A stretch of DNA of 64,000 nucleotides. Source: Nansenia antarctica (Eukaryota; Chordata; Actinopteri; Argentiniformes; Microstomatidae). Position 1 is the first letter of the stretch. Each line of letters starts with the position of its first letter. The stretch covers positions 50,331,402 through 50,395,401 of the forward strand of contig OZ022345.1 in the NCBI GenBank assembly GCA_963989245.1, given 5' to 3'. Below are positions 46,611-57,893 of the stretch, one piece after another. Below the pieces are notes generated by a model that saw nothing but the letters and a program-made list of their open reading frames with translations, searched no databases and was not told the DNA's origin. The translations under genes and the position numbers were made by a program.

Positions 46611-47264
46611 CAGTGGGGTGCAAAGATTTGGGCACTCCTGGTTTAAATGTCTGTTACAATTAATCTCCAAGTGATTGAAAGCAAACCTGAACACTAAATG
46701 CTACAATAGTTAAACATGACACCTTTCTGCCAATTTTAAAGCAAGGTTTCTTTTTTATTATAATAAAAAACGTTTTACTCCAAGGTGATTTACTCGGCTT
46801 CAATGAGTCAGGTGAATATAATTCTAGGGTTGAACTATATATTCTGAAGTAACTCCATGCCTTCTAAAGTATCCGTATATATTATTGAAAATCTGTGGAG
46901 AAATCTCAAACATTCCGTGCATGCAAGAAGGCCGAAGAATATTTCTGAGCAAGAGGTGTTCTGCCAGGAAGAATTCCAAAAACAAGAATTGAAAGACTCT
47001 TACTAGGCTACAGGAAGTGTTTGCAAGCTGTTATAGTTGCCCGAGGAGGAGTTACAAACTACTAGCTGACAGGGTTCCCAAACCTTTGCACAAGGCCTTT
47101 TTCCTTGTTTTATTATTTTGAAACTGTAAGAAAAAATGTATCTTACTTTAAAATGTGATGAAAATGTCATGTTTAACTTTGTACCATTTAGAGGTTAGGT
47201 TTGCTTCTTTTCACTTAGATATTAATTGTAAAAGGCATTTTGACTAGGGGTGCCCACCCCACTG
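46611..47264. mobile_element. Short Tc1-family element, copy B
   Basis: Duplicate of the element at 23,384-24,037. Confidence 0.7.
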
Positions 47265-47649
47265 TATAATACCCAAACTAGAAGCTGGCAGAAATGTGGC
47301 TGAAAAACCAATTAAGAATTGCACCTTTAAAAAGAAGAAACCAGCATGCCAAGAAACATCAAGCTACTGTGAAAATGTACCCTTTAAACCATACATCTAT
47401 TGTATTCTAGAAACTAGTTGATAGTTTTTGATCATTGATAAGTGATAGATGGCTTTTTTTATTTATTAAATCAGCATTTATCAAAAAATAATAATGATTA
47501 ACACAACGCTATAATCTTTAAAATCGTCCCAGAGACGAAATCTACATCGTAAGTACCCTCTGCTGGATTGGAGGTCAGAGTCACTGTTAGAGGCAGGAGA
47601 AATGTGGTGGTGGTGGTGGTACTTCATCTAACTCTGTACGTGTATGTGT

Positions 47650-49991
47650 CTAACAGAGGTCTTTGAGGTCAGTGTGCTGGTTAAGTTGGCTGCTGTAGGA
47701 GGACTCCCAGTCCCTTTCGAACACGGCCTGCAGCTGTGACTGGAACGTGCCACCAAGCGATTGGGACGCAGTTTGGTTCACCACCAGCCCCGACCCGGCA
47801 GTGGTCACAAAGTAGTCCCCAGACCAGTTAGAGGTACCTTGAGAACACAAGACCAGACCAGTTAGAGGTACCTTGAGAACACAAGACCAGAACAGTTAGA
47901 GGTACCTTGAGAACACAAGGAAACAAGATGCCTTAGAGCTGATAGATGGGATCTGTTACACTGGATTTCCATCAAGAATCTGCGTAAAATGAAAAATGAA
48001 ATGAAAATGTCCTATTTGTGTAAAGTCGACACATAAAATACCCTCAACAGCTATGCCTAGAGATACAATGGGTGATGCTTCAAATGATATCTGAGCAAAC
48101 AGGTTTTTATTTCAGATAGGGTTGGGGACAGTTGAATTTCAATGCAGTTGATTCAGGAAGTACATTTTATTTTATTTTTTTAAATCAATGATTGCTAAAA
48201 GGGCATTCATTTTCAGTGACCTCTCAATAAATTGGAAAAAATGAAGTTTTTTCAAATATTGGAATTGTGAACTCAAATCACTTCACAAATTCTAATTGAC
48301 CTTAACCCTGTTTTTGAGAGAGTGAATCAGTGGTCTAACAATGATTCACAATGCTTCCTAAGGATGACTTAAGGATGACTTTGATCTCACTAATGTTGAT
48401 ATATCTCACTACTGTTGAGTCTAGGAGAGAGGTGTATTACCTATGTAGGCAACCTTGTCTGTCACCATGTACTTGTTGTGGTTAACTCTGGCGAAGGGTA
48501 TTTCCTTTTGCTTGGGATTGGCTGGCACAACGAAGATTTTCTGGAAAATAGAGAAGCAGAAATGGTACCATAAGCTCTTTTTAAATGTGATATCCTGTGC
48601 CCAATGACTTGCCCATATTGTGCCTAAACGTGTCATACTCTCAACCAAGCAACCAACACATACATCTCTGCTTACAACCTAAAGAAGACACTGTTCAACA
48701 CCCAAACACCTCCATCCTTTCTGGACGTAGCTTATTAACAACATAAACAAAACAATGTCGATGAATCATCAACATGAGGATTATGTCTAAAAACTAACGT
48801 ACAGTAAAGTGACAAAATAAGAAAGCAACTCTTAAGTCTAGGCCTACTCACCACCTGGATGTCCAGCCTTCTCTTGGGTTCCTGGACCGAGGCCAGGGAG
48901 CGCAGGAAGGGCAGCATGATAGGCTGTGTGCTGGCCCAGCAGCTGATCAGCAGACGCACGCGCACACGCTTCTCATATGCCACTCGCCTCAGCTGAGTGT
49001 CAATGTCGGCCCAGTACCTGCAGAGGGCGCCAGACCCACAGGGTTAGGGCCCAGAGATGGGGCTTTATTCATTCCATAACAGACAAACGCTCTAGGAGCC
49101 TTTTTACAAGACATGCTGGTAGGTAGAGCCATCTGACCAATGAGCTAGAGTAATGGTAAATGGACTGACTTATATAGCGCCTTATTACAAAGCGCTTTAC
49201 AAAGGCCTCTCATTCACCCATTCACACACACATTCACACACCAATGGCGGCGAGCTGCCATGCAAGGCGCCGTCCCGCTCACTGGGAGCAATTTTGGGGT
49301 TCAGTGTCTTGCCCAAGGACACTTCGACATGTGGCCAGCCGGGGCTCGAACCGCCGATCTGCCAACCTTGTGATCATTAGACGCCGACTCTACCTCCTGA
49401 GCCACAGCCGCCCCAAGAGTAAGACTAATGAGCTAGAATAATACTCTCCATCAGCTTTGCCTCTCCAAAACTTCAACTTTACCTCCAAGAACACTTATCA
49501 TTGAACAATACTACTAGGCAATTGTTTGTCACACATTTTAATATTTATATCAATCTATTAATTTTGGCTTTATTAGACTAAACATTCCTGAGTCTGAGGC
49601 CTGCAAACTTACTTACTGCAAAAAGAAGCTGTTAATGAGTTCATGGGCATTGGGAGGAATGCCTCTCGGTGAGCAACGAGATCATTTTGGGGCATTATTT
49701 CCCTTTTTGGCTCAAGAGCGGAGGCTCTCTAGAATGTAACTTCCTAAGCAAAACGGTAAGCAAAACTGACTTTAGATGGCTGCATAAGGGCTAATTCCCC
49801 AGTCTCCCTGAACTTAAAGTGGCAGTGAAGTTCCCTAGGAGGCTGACTGACCGTTTGGGGTGTGAGAACTCTGTGGTGGGGAGATAGTTCATGACAGCAA
49901 TGTAGACAAAGTGCTGTGCGTCCTCCATGACACTCAGGATGGACTGAAGGTCTTCGGTCCTCCCCGCGGCACAGAAGGATGGTGGGGAGCT
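47650..49991 (-). CDS. PLD3/PLD4-like gene, 3' half, copy B
   Basis: Exons 49,991-49,852, 49,017-48,852, 48,540-48,441 and 47,837-47,650 correspond one to one with copy A and encode the same ~200 residues, including the second HKD motif HNKYMVTD and the TSNWSGDYF block. Upstream towards col8a1 I again find only Tc1, LINE and decayed sequence, not the first HKD motif or membrane anchor. Because col8a1 lies next on the same strand, the missing 5' exons would have to be in 50-56 kb or be lost. Confidence 0.8.
47825..47921 (-). repeat. 34-bp tandem triplication of a splice acceptor, copy B
   Basis: Same three units as at 24,598-24,694. The triplication therefore predates the segmental duplication, or was homogenised afterwards. 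Confidence 0.93.
49153..49414 (-). mobile_element. tRNA-derived SINE, copy B
   Basis: Duplicate of 25,926-26,187. Confidence 0.8.
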
Positions 49992-50070
49992 CTGGGGAGG
50001 CAGGATGTTGTTGTTAGCATGTGGGTAGTTTTAAAGGGATAGTTCACGACACTACACGACACAGACATTA

Positions 50071-50647
50071 TCAGCAGCAACATTTCTTTGCAAGAACTAT
50101 CCCCACACATAGCATTACTGAGGGAAGGAGGTTATTGGCCAAGATCTCGCGATACTTGGCCCCATCCATCCTCCCCTCAATACGGTGCATTCGTCCTGTC
50201 CCCTTTGCAGAAAAGCATCCCCAAAGAATGATGTTTCCACCTCCATGCTTCACGGTTGGGATGGTGTTCTTGGGGTTGTACTCATCCTTCTTCTTCCTCC
50301 AAACACGGCGAGTGGAGTTTATGCCAAAAAGCTCTATTTTGGTCTCATCAGACCACATGACCTTCTCCCATTCCTCCTCTGGATCATCCAGATGATTATT
50401 GGCAAACCTCAGACGGGCCTGGACATGCGCTGGCTTGAGCAGGGGGACCTTGCGTGCGCTACAGGATTTTAATCCCTGACGCCGTAGTGTGTTACTGATA
50501 GTTTTCTTTGAGACTGTGGTCCCAGCTCTCTTCAGGTCATTGACCAGGTCCTGGGGTGTAGTTCTGGGCTGATCCCTCACCTTTCTTATGATCATTGATG
50601 CCCCACGAGGTGAGATCTTGCATGGAGCCCCAGACCCAGAGGCGCCC
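50071..50647 (-). mobile_element. Truncated Tc1-like transposase, copy B
   Basis: Duplicate of 26,844-27,420, with the first catalytic Asp (SDETKIELFG) but neither of the later acidic residues. Confidence 0.9.
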
Positions 50648-50864
50648 CGTCCATAGAGGCAACCAAGGCAATTGCTTGGGGCCACCAAACAAAAAGGGGC
50701 TCCACATTTTTTTTTTCAAAAACGTTTTTTTTCTAATATTTTTTTCCAAATTTTTTTTTTCTCCAGATGGGAGTGTTATATTAGTTTTCTTAAGATAGGA
50801 TAATACATAAATCTGTTCAATGGGCATTTGCCAAAGTAGCCTACTGTTAATCAGTATTTATCCT

Positions 50865-50939
50865 GTATAGAATAGAATAGAATAGACTTTATTGTCGTTG
50901 TACAGTTGCCTATACAATGAAATTGTAGTGGCTCTTCCG
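50865..50939 (-). mobile_element. LINE 3' tail, copy B
   Basis: Duplicate of 27,638-27,712. Confidence 0.6.
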
Positions 50940-51866
50940 AAGGTGCAAAAAAACAGAAAACATATTCACATATTCACAAACATATACACATATAAGATAA
51001 ACATTTATGAACATGTCCTACTGTTCAGTGTCTACTGTATGGTGTATATGAAGATGTTATGACGTTTTATCATGAAAATAATGAACAGCAAGCTAGATCC
51101 AAAACTAGGGCCGGTGGAGGAGGGCAATTGTCACATTGGACAGACTACCAAAACAGAAAAATAAAGTATCTTAACGACAGCAAAAGTGATGGATGTCAGA
51201 AATACATTACCTGGAGATTCAATAAGGTACTTTTATATGGCAGGATATGGGTTAGGGTTATATGACACCTGTAGCGAGATAGATAGATAGAGCCAAAAGT
51301 AAAAAGTCGCTGAGAGACGCAACCAGGGTCTGGCTGGTAATTGTATGACGCGCCAAACAATCCGCTGAGATGAAAAGTAAGTTTTAGAGCATTTATTGAA
51401 TAGAACAATCAAACTTGGCGACGTACAAAAATAATCCATAAGCGATCAAAACCAGAAAAATAACAAACAATGCGTATAGAATATGCGTATAATGCGGTCA
51501 ACAAAAATACATCGCTCCCCTCTCTCTCCACTACCACCATGCAAGGTGCGCAGGTGCTTAAATTACCTTGCAATATCACCCCCCATAACCATATGACTTC
51601 TCAATACGGTGATCTAGGCAATAAACAAACAATCAAAGTAAACTCACAATAAACCCATTAGCCTGTTATACTAAATACCCCCTAAATCATATTCATACCT
51701 CCTACAACACCTCAGGCCTTTGGGTCGGGTGGTTCATGGAGGCAGACTGAAAGGACACACATTCATTGCCTATTTCATAAATGTTCTCCATATAACGACG
51801 TCGATCATTGATCGGCAACGACACTATATAATTGTTTGCCTGACTGGCAATCGTATTTGGGCAGTC

Positions 51867-52472
51867 TGGGGATTTACACGGCAAATCACGGCCATCATAG
51901 AGTCCATCCTCACCCACTCCATCATCACCTGGTTCCCTGCTGCAACGACCAAGGACAAGGCCAAGTTGCAGCGGGTGTTACGTTCAGCAGAGAGGGTGAT
52001 CGGCTGTCCCTTGCCCTCCCTCAACTCCTTGCATGACACCAGGGCTCTGAGGAGGGCAAGAAAGATCATGGCCGACCCCTTCCACCCCGGCCACGGCCTC
52101 CTCACCCTGCTTCCCTCTGGAAGAAGGTTGCGGCTGCCTAAGGCACTGAAGGCCCGCCACAGGCTCAGTTTCTTCCCCTCAGCCGCCAGGCTGATAAATG
52201 ACTCTGGCTTCCCCCTCCCCCCCGCCCCCAAGTCTGCCCAGGACTGAATATGCACTGGACTCACTGTAAAAACTCTGCACTGCACTTTATATATGTTGCA
52301 CTATCCAATGCACTGTTGTCTGTCCTGTGTTGTCCTGTTTTTTGCATTTGTTTTTGTATACACGTGAAAAAAAGTATAAACGCACTTACTGTAATGCCAA
52401 AGCAAATTCCTATATGTGTATGCATAATGGCAATAAACGTTATCTGAATCTGAATCTGAATCTGAAATCAAA
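51867..52472 (+). mobile_element. 5'-truncated LINE fragment, copy B
   Basis: Duplicate of 28,640-29,245, again within the ~95-bp diverged direct repeats (51,768-51,865 and 52,535-52,626). Confidence 0.8.
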
Positions 52473-53540
52473 TGAAGAACTACAAATCCCTGATGACAGG
52501 GAGATGACGTATGACTGCTCTGATGAATCAACCCCTATTTCATTATTTTCTCTATATAACGACGTCGATCATTGATCGGCAACGACACTATAATATAGTT
52601 TGCCTAACTGGCCATCGGATTTGGGCTCCTAATATCTAAAAAGCACTACGGTGTTCTTATTTTATCGGATTAAAGTAGCGAAGACCAGAAATTCCCATTG
52701 ACCGCCAGTCAAACTTCTCCCCTTCTATCACCCAAAAAGGGGCGTGATCATTCTGATGACAGGGAGATGACGCGCAATTGCTCTGATGAATTGTAGTTTA
52801 TTGATAGCTGGCTAGTCTCGCGGTGCCAGCCGTTTCCACTTCCGCTTTGCTCTCGCTCCAAACGTCTGGAGACCTTTATCCATAGAACGGATTCTATGTG
52901 CCGCCCGGAGCGAGCGGCAAATCTAGGACACTGATAGGCCGGACCGATGGTAGACCCGTCCTTCTCATTGGTTCAGCGGGGCAGTTTTTTTTAAAGTTAA
53001 CTATTCATTTGTTACGTATTTATTTGACATCTGGGTACAAAATACAAATAGTTAATACATCATGTAGCCTATATTAAAGCCTTTAAAAATGATTCATGAT
53101 AAGATCCATCATTTACATGCATTTACATGCATCATTTACATGCTCCATGTTGCATGTAATTTGTATGCTACTTGTGGTCCAGTATGTCGCAATGTGTACT
53201 AGGTGTGCTACTGTACCTGTGGTCATGTACTGTTTTTACTGTTTTTATGTAATGTGCTTTGCATGTTTTGATGTGCTTTTATTATGTCAAATGTAATTGT
53301 TGTATTGTGGCTGTCTTGGCCAGGGCTCCTTTGTAAAAGAGACGCTAGTCTTTCAGACTGTTTTTTTACTTACACACACACGAGCGCGCGCATATGCGCG
53401 AACTTCGTAAAACCGTATTATATTTTAGTGTCAGGGAAATAAATACATTTTAAAATGTCCACATCGTCACCCGCCTAAGACCCTTACCAGGGGCCTCCAT
53501 AATGTTGTTTGCTTAGGGCCCCCAAAAGTCTAGGGGCTCC

Positions 53541-53544
<4 letters not shown>

Positions 53545-53608
<64 letters not shown>

Positions 53609-53630
53609 CGCGCACGCACGCACACCAATG

Positions 53631-53661
<31 letters not shown>
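53545..53661. repeat. (CA)n and (ATA)n microsatellite, copy B
   Basis: A shorter counterpart of 30,318-30,466, with a CAGACACGCGCGCACGCACG variant in the middle. Confidence 0.95.
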
Positions 53662-53667
<6 letters not shown>

Positions 53668-53795
53668 ATTTGTATATAGGGCTTTTCCTGCAAACGTTGC
53701 AGCTCAAAGTGCTCCAATCATTATATAATCATAATTTAATTATTTAGTAATTTAAAGGCAATATTAAAAAGATGGGTTTTTAGTCTTGACTTGAA

Positions 53796-54195
53796 CATAT
53801 TTACTGAGGTTGCATCCCTAATGTAAACTGGTAGTGCATTCCACAATTTGGGTGCATAAAATGAGAATGCAGCCTTGTGTTGGTTAAAACTCTCGCTGCT
53901 GCATTTTGGACTAATTGCGGCTGGCCAATAGCTTTCTTCGCAAGACCAGAAAGGAGACTGTTACAATAGTCCAAACGGGTAATAACAAAAGCATGCATTA
54001 ACACTTCTGCATCAGCTTGCCGGAGAACATGTCTAACTTTTGCAATATTCCGTAAATGACAAAAAAAAAAAACACATTTCTAGTGATAGACTTGATGTGA
54101 GGCTCAAAGCTTAAGTCAGAATCTATAATCACACCTAGATTCTTAGCTTCATGTTTGTAGTTTGAAAGCAAGGATCCCACCATAGAAAGTGCCAC
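53796..54195 (-). mobile_element. LINE reverse transcriptase fragment, copy B
   Basis: Duplicate of 30,600-30,999; the A/T run at the frame break differs slightly. Confidence 0.85.
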
Positions 54196-55622
54196 TCAAG
54201 ATCCAGCTCTTTGTAAAATCTAGGGGGAGGGAAAGAAAGATAGGCAGAGAGGAAGGATATAAGAGGCTGGACAAGGAGAGGATAACGATAGGACAGAGGA
54301 TTAGGATGAAGATGGAGGGAGTGATGAAGAAAATGAGAAGGATGGACAAGGAGCTCCCAAAGAGGGAGATAGAAGAGAAAGAGATAGATGAGAGGAAGAG
54401 AGGAGACAGAATGAGGAAGAGAGGAGACAGAATGAGGAAGGAGGAGCAGAGGGAGTGCAAGGAGGGATTGGAGATGGAGAAAAAGGAGTTGATGATGGAG
54501 GAGATGTGAGTGAGCTAAATGATATTAGAACAAAAGACAGAGAGGGAAGTGAGAGAAAGGAAAAAAAGAGAGCCACAGAAAAAAAAGCAAGAAGAAACGC
54601 TGAGAAAGACTGAATTAGAAAGAGTGAAATATGAGGAGGAGAGAGAAAGAGGCAGGGAGGGGAGAACAAGCTTGGAGGAGAAGAAATGTCAACAGGAGAG
54701 GACGATTAAAGAGATAAAGACAAAAATGGAATGTATGGAAAACATAATGAGAAAAAGAGAGGAAAAAAAGAAAAAGGAGCATAGGAGAAAGAGGAGATGT
54801 GAGGAGGAGAGACGGCAGGAGGATGACAGAACTAGAAAGAAAACGTTTGAGGAGGATGTGATGCAGGAGAAGAATCAGAAAAAGACAGAGGAAAATTAAA
54901 ATAATAAATCGGAGGAGAGGATCATGAGAGTGATTGAAAGAAAACATGAGACGAGAGTGGGAAAGGTGGAAGAGAGAAAAGAAGATGAGGTAGAGAAGGA
55001 GGAGACAAACATAGCTAAGAAGGAGGAGGAATACTGTGAGTGCGATGAAGAGTGCTCACAGACTGAGTATGGTTTGGATGAAGAGTGCTCACAGACTGAG
55101 TATGGTTTGGATGAAGAGTGCTCACAGACTGAGTATGGTTTGGATGAAGAGTGCTCACAGACTGAGTATGGTTTGGATGAAGAGTGCTCACAGACTGAGT
55201 ATGGTTTGGATGAAGAGTGCTCACAGACTGAGTATGGTTTGAGTGCAGAAAGTACTGCCAGTGGCGGTTGATAAAAGATAGTGCTGACGAAAGGAAAAAT
55301 GATAATATGGAAGAATGCACTAAGAGTGAGGATATCATTGTGGAAATAAAGCAAAGGGATGTGGAGAAGTAGAGGGTGGGGAAACACACATAACCACTGG
55401 GAGACAGATACTACGTGTGACAAAGAATGTACAAGAGAACAAAACACTTCAACAAGGACAAGAAAGTGTAGAAAAAGAGAGAAAGAAAGAAAGAAAAAAG
55501 AAAGAAAGAAAGAGATGCAGACCCAGGCTGTCCAGAGTGCAAAGCTGCAGTGGAGGCTGATAAACAAGATGACCCCACTGGAAGCTCTGATCAGAGAGAC
55601 AGGAAGTCCATTCCAGCCCATC
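54189..55622 (+). pseudogene. Decayed charged coiled-coil-like coding region, copy B
   Basis: Same arrangement and the same in-frame stops as at 30,993-32,360, so those stops are not random sequencing errors. The end of the repeat part reads SGG then stop, where copy A reads SGH then stop. Confidence 0.45.
55044..55241 (+). repeat. 33-bp minisatellite, six units, copy B
   Basis: Six DEECSQTEYGL units, two more than copy A, all of the CTCACAG type. Confidence 0.98.
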
Positions 55623-56307
55623 ACAAAGGTACGAACAAGAGATGGTAATAATACCTACCTTAAGACCTCTGCTATGAAATGTTGTACTGTCTTTTTGTAC
55701 TGTTATTAATGTCATAACACATGTAAGCAGTTAGAACAAATAAATAGTCTAAATAGCTAATGTCATTACTTAAGTGTTATATTGGTACGCTAGTTTATTT
55801 TTCTTTTGAAAAATAAAATGGCACTAATATTCAGTGTGCTAATGTTGATGGTTTGAGAAAGGCATATGGTCCTGAAACCCATCGTGGGTAAACAGTCTGC
55901 AAAATCGAAAGGTAAGAGTGGATTTCAGACATACATGGAAACCATCTGGAGATTGACACACATAATTGAGTCCCACTAATGGCCATATTCTTGTTTTCCT
56001 TTTCTTCCAGATAATCAACTTTTATTGCAAAATGAAAACTGAACTGAACTGCAAATAAAACAAATGTTCTTAGCATCACATTTTTGCTTGTGTGTAACTA
56101 GGATAATACCGGTAATTATGTTTCAAGTTGCAGAGAGGTAGGGCACGCTTTCTCTTATTATACACCAAGGGGGGAGCAACCTCCAAAATCGTCTATTAGT
56201 TTAGATTTAGAAATATTTGTGTTCTTGTGTGAGTTTAAAACCTTTTCAAAAAAACTTTCAGCAAGAAAGAAATGCTAAGTAACACATAGGTTCCTAATTA
56301 TATCATC

Positions 56308-56313
56308 TTTATT
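56308..56313 (-). terminator. Polyadenylation signal of col8a1
   Basis: AATAAA on the minus strand, about 1.58 kb beyond the col8a1 stop codon. The same motif is kept in copy A at 33,047-33,052. Confidence 0.5.
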
Positions 56314-57893
56314 TAAAAAACCACATCAACAGTAATAACGGTAAAACATTAAAACTTTTCTTTTGGTTATACTGAATGCAGCACCATGGTCCCAAAGAAA
56401 AAATAATACATGTCCATTTCCACCAAAATTAATGTTCATTACTAAGGCCCCCTTGCACTGTTGCACATACAAATTCAGGAGATCAGTAGTTAAAATAATA
56501 AATTACAGAGAAAAATACTGGAAAACTTTTAGTCGTCAAACTTTAGTCTAAGCGTTCAAGTCTAATGTGCTGGGGTGGGGGCCTTGGAGTAAGGGAGGGG
56601 GGCACACAGGCATTTACAGCACTCTGCCTCTGTGGACATTCTGATAACTATTGTTACTGTATGTTCTTTGGCCTCTAAAGTGGCTGAAACATACCCAAAA
56701 TATCCACACTTTCCTAATAGCTACTGTAGATACACACTGCAGCTTTTCGTTTGGGTGTTCTCTCAGCAGTACACAGTATACCTGGACCTGTATGTATTCA
56801 ATATTTCTTACCTTCACATACAGTACCTATAATCCCCTTTTTAATTTCTGTTATGCTAAACCATAATTACTAAATAACATGGAACATGTATTGGAGTCAA
56901 TGTATTTTTATACATTGATTGGTCATCACCCTACTGCTTCATTCAGCTGATGACAGACAAATACAGTAAGAAATAGGTTTGTGAAATGACAGCAGTGGTT
57001 TTCATATTTCTGGGTAAAACAGTGTGTATGTTGGAGCATTACTTTTTGCATACCACAAGAGGTATAGCACAACACTTGTACACCCATGATACATTATATT
57101 GCCCTTAATTTCATGCAACAAAATCCCCCCAAAACATCACAGATGGTGCTGTATGTAACAGTAAAACAAAGAATCAAACAAACCGAACAAAACAAAACAA
57201 AACATAACACAAAAAGACTGAATTTGGTAGTTGGCACCCTGCTTTACATTTTGAATCTCAAACACACTTTTCAAATCGCCTTATTTTAACTTTGTTCAGG
57301 TGTGATTAAAGATTTAAATAATTTTTCATTTAAAGTTATCCAATTTACATTCTTTGCCACAGTATCATTTAGGGCAGCTGCCAGTTTAGATAAGAACATA
57401 ATAAGCCAAGGCAGGTAGAGAACATGGCACTCTGGGACAATACAATTACATCTCACATGTCCCATTCTTACTTACATGGACTTTCCACGTCGGTCAGTGA
57501 CAAATCTTCAAACAAACTGATATATGATTACATTTCACGAAATGTTACCCATTTGGTGTTAGCGGGTTCTTTGAATGCAGTGTTGTAACATTTTAACATG
57601 TCTTCAGAGTAGTAGATACAGAACTCTTTGTACTCCCAAAATAAATGGCTCTAAAAACTGCATAGATTCACTGTACTTACACATTCACTCTCCTCTTTTG
57701 GATTTTTCCGTGGGACAGTTTCACTTGTGCCCCCATCTCTGTCGATCTCAACAGCGTAGATCTCAGACAGATGATTGATGTTTTAATAAAAAAAACATAT
57801 CAATTTAAAGAATTCTATAATCAATGTATACATTACATTTCTTTGCACCACACTCACTTTAACCTTTTCTTTTCTCTTCATAGTTTTGGTTTC

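Noticed and set aside
54896..55624. Minus-strand 242-residue frame rich in Ser, Phe and Leu
   Set aside because: Opposite strand of the purine-rich charged region; composition is explained by AG-rich sequence.
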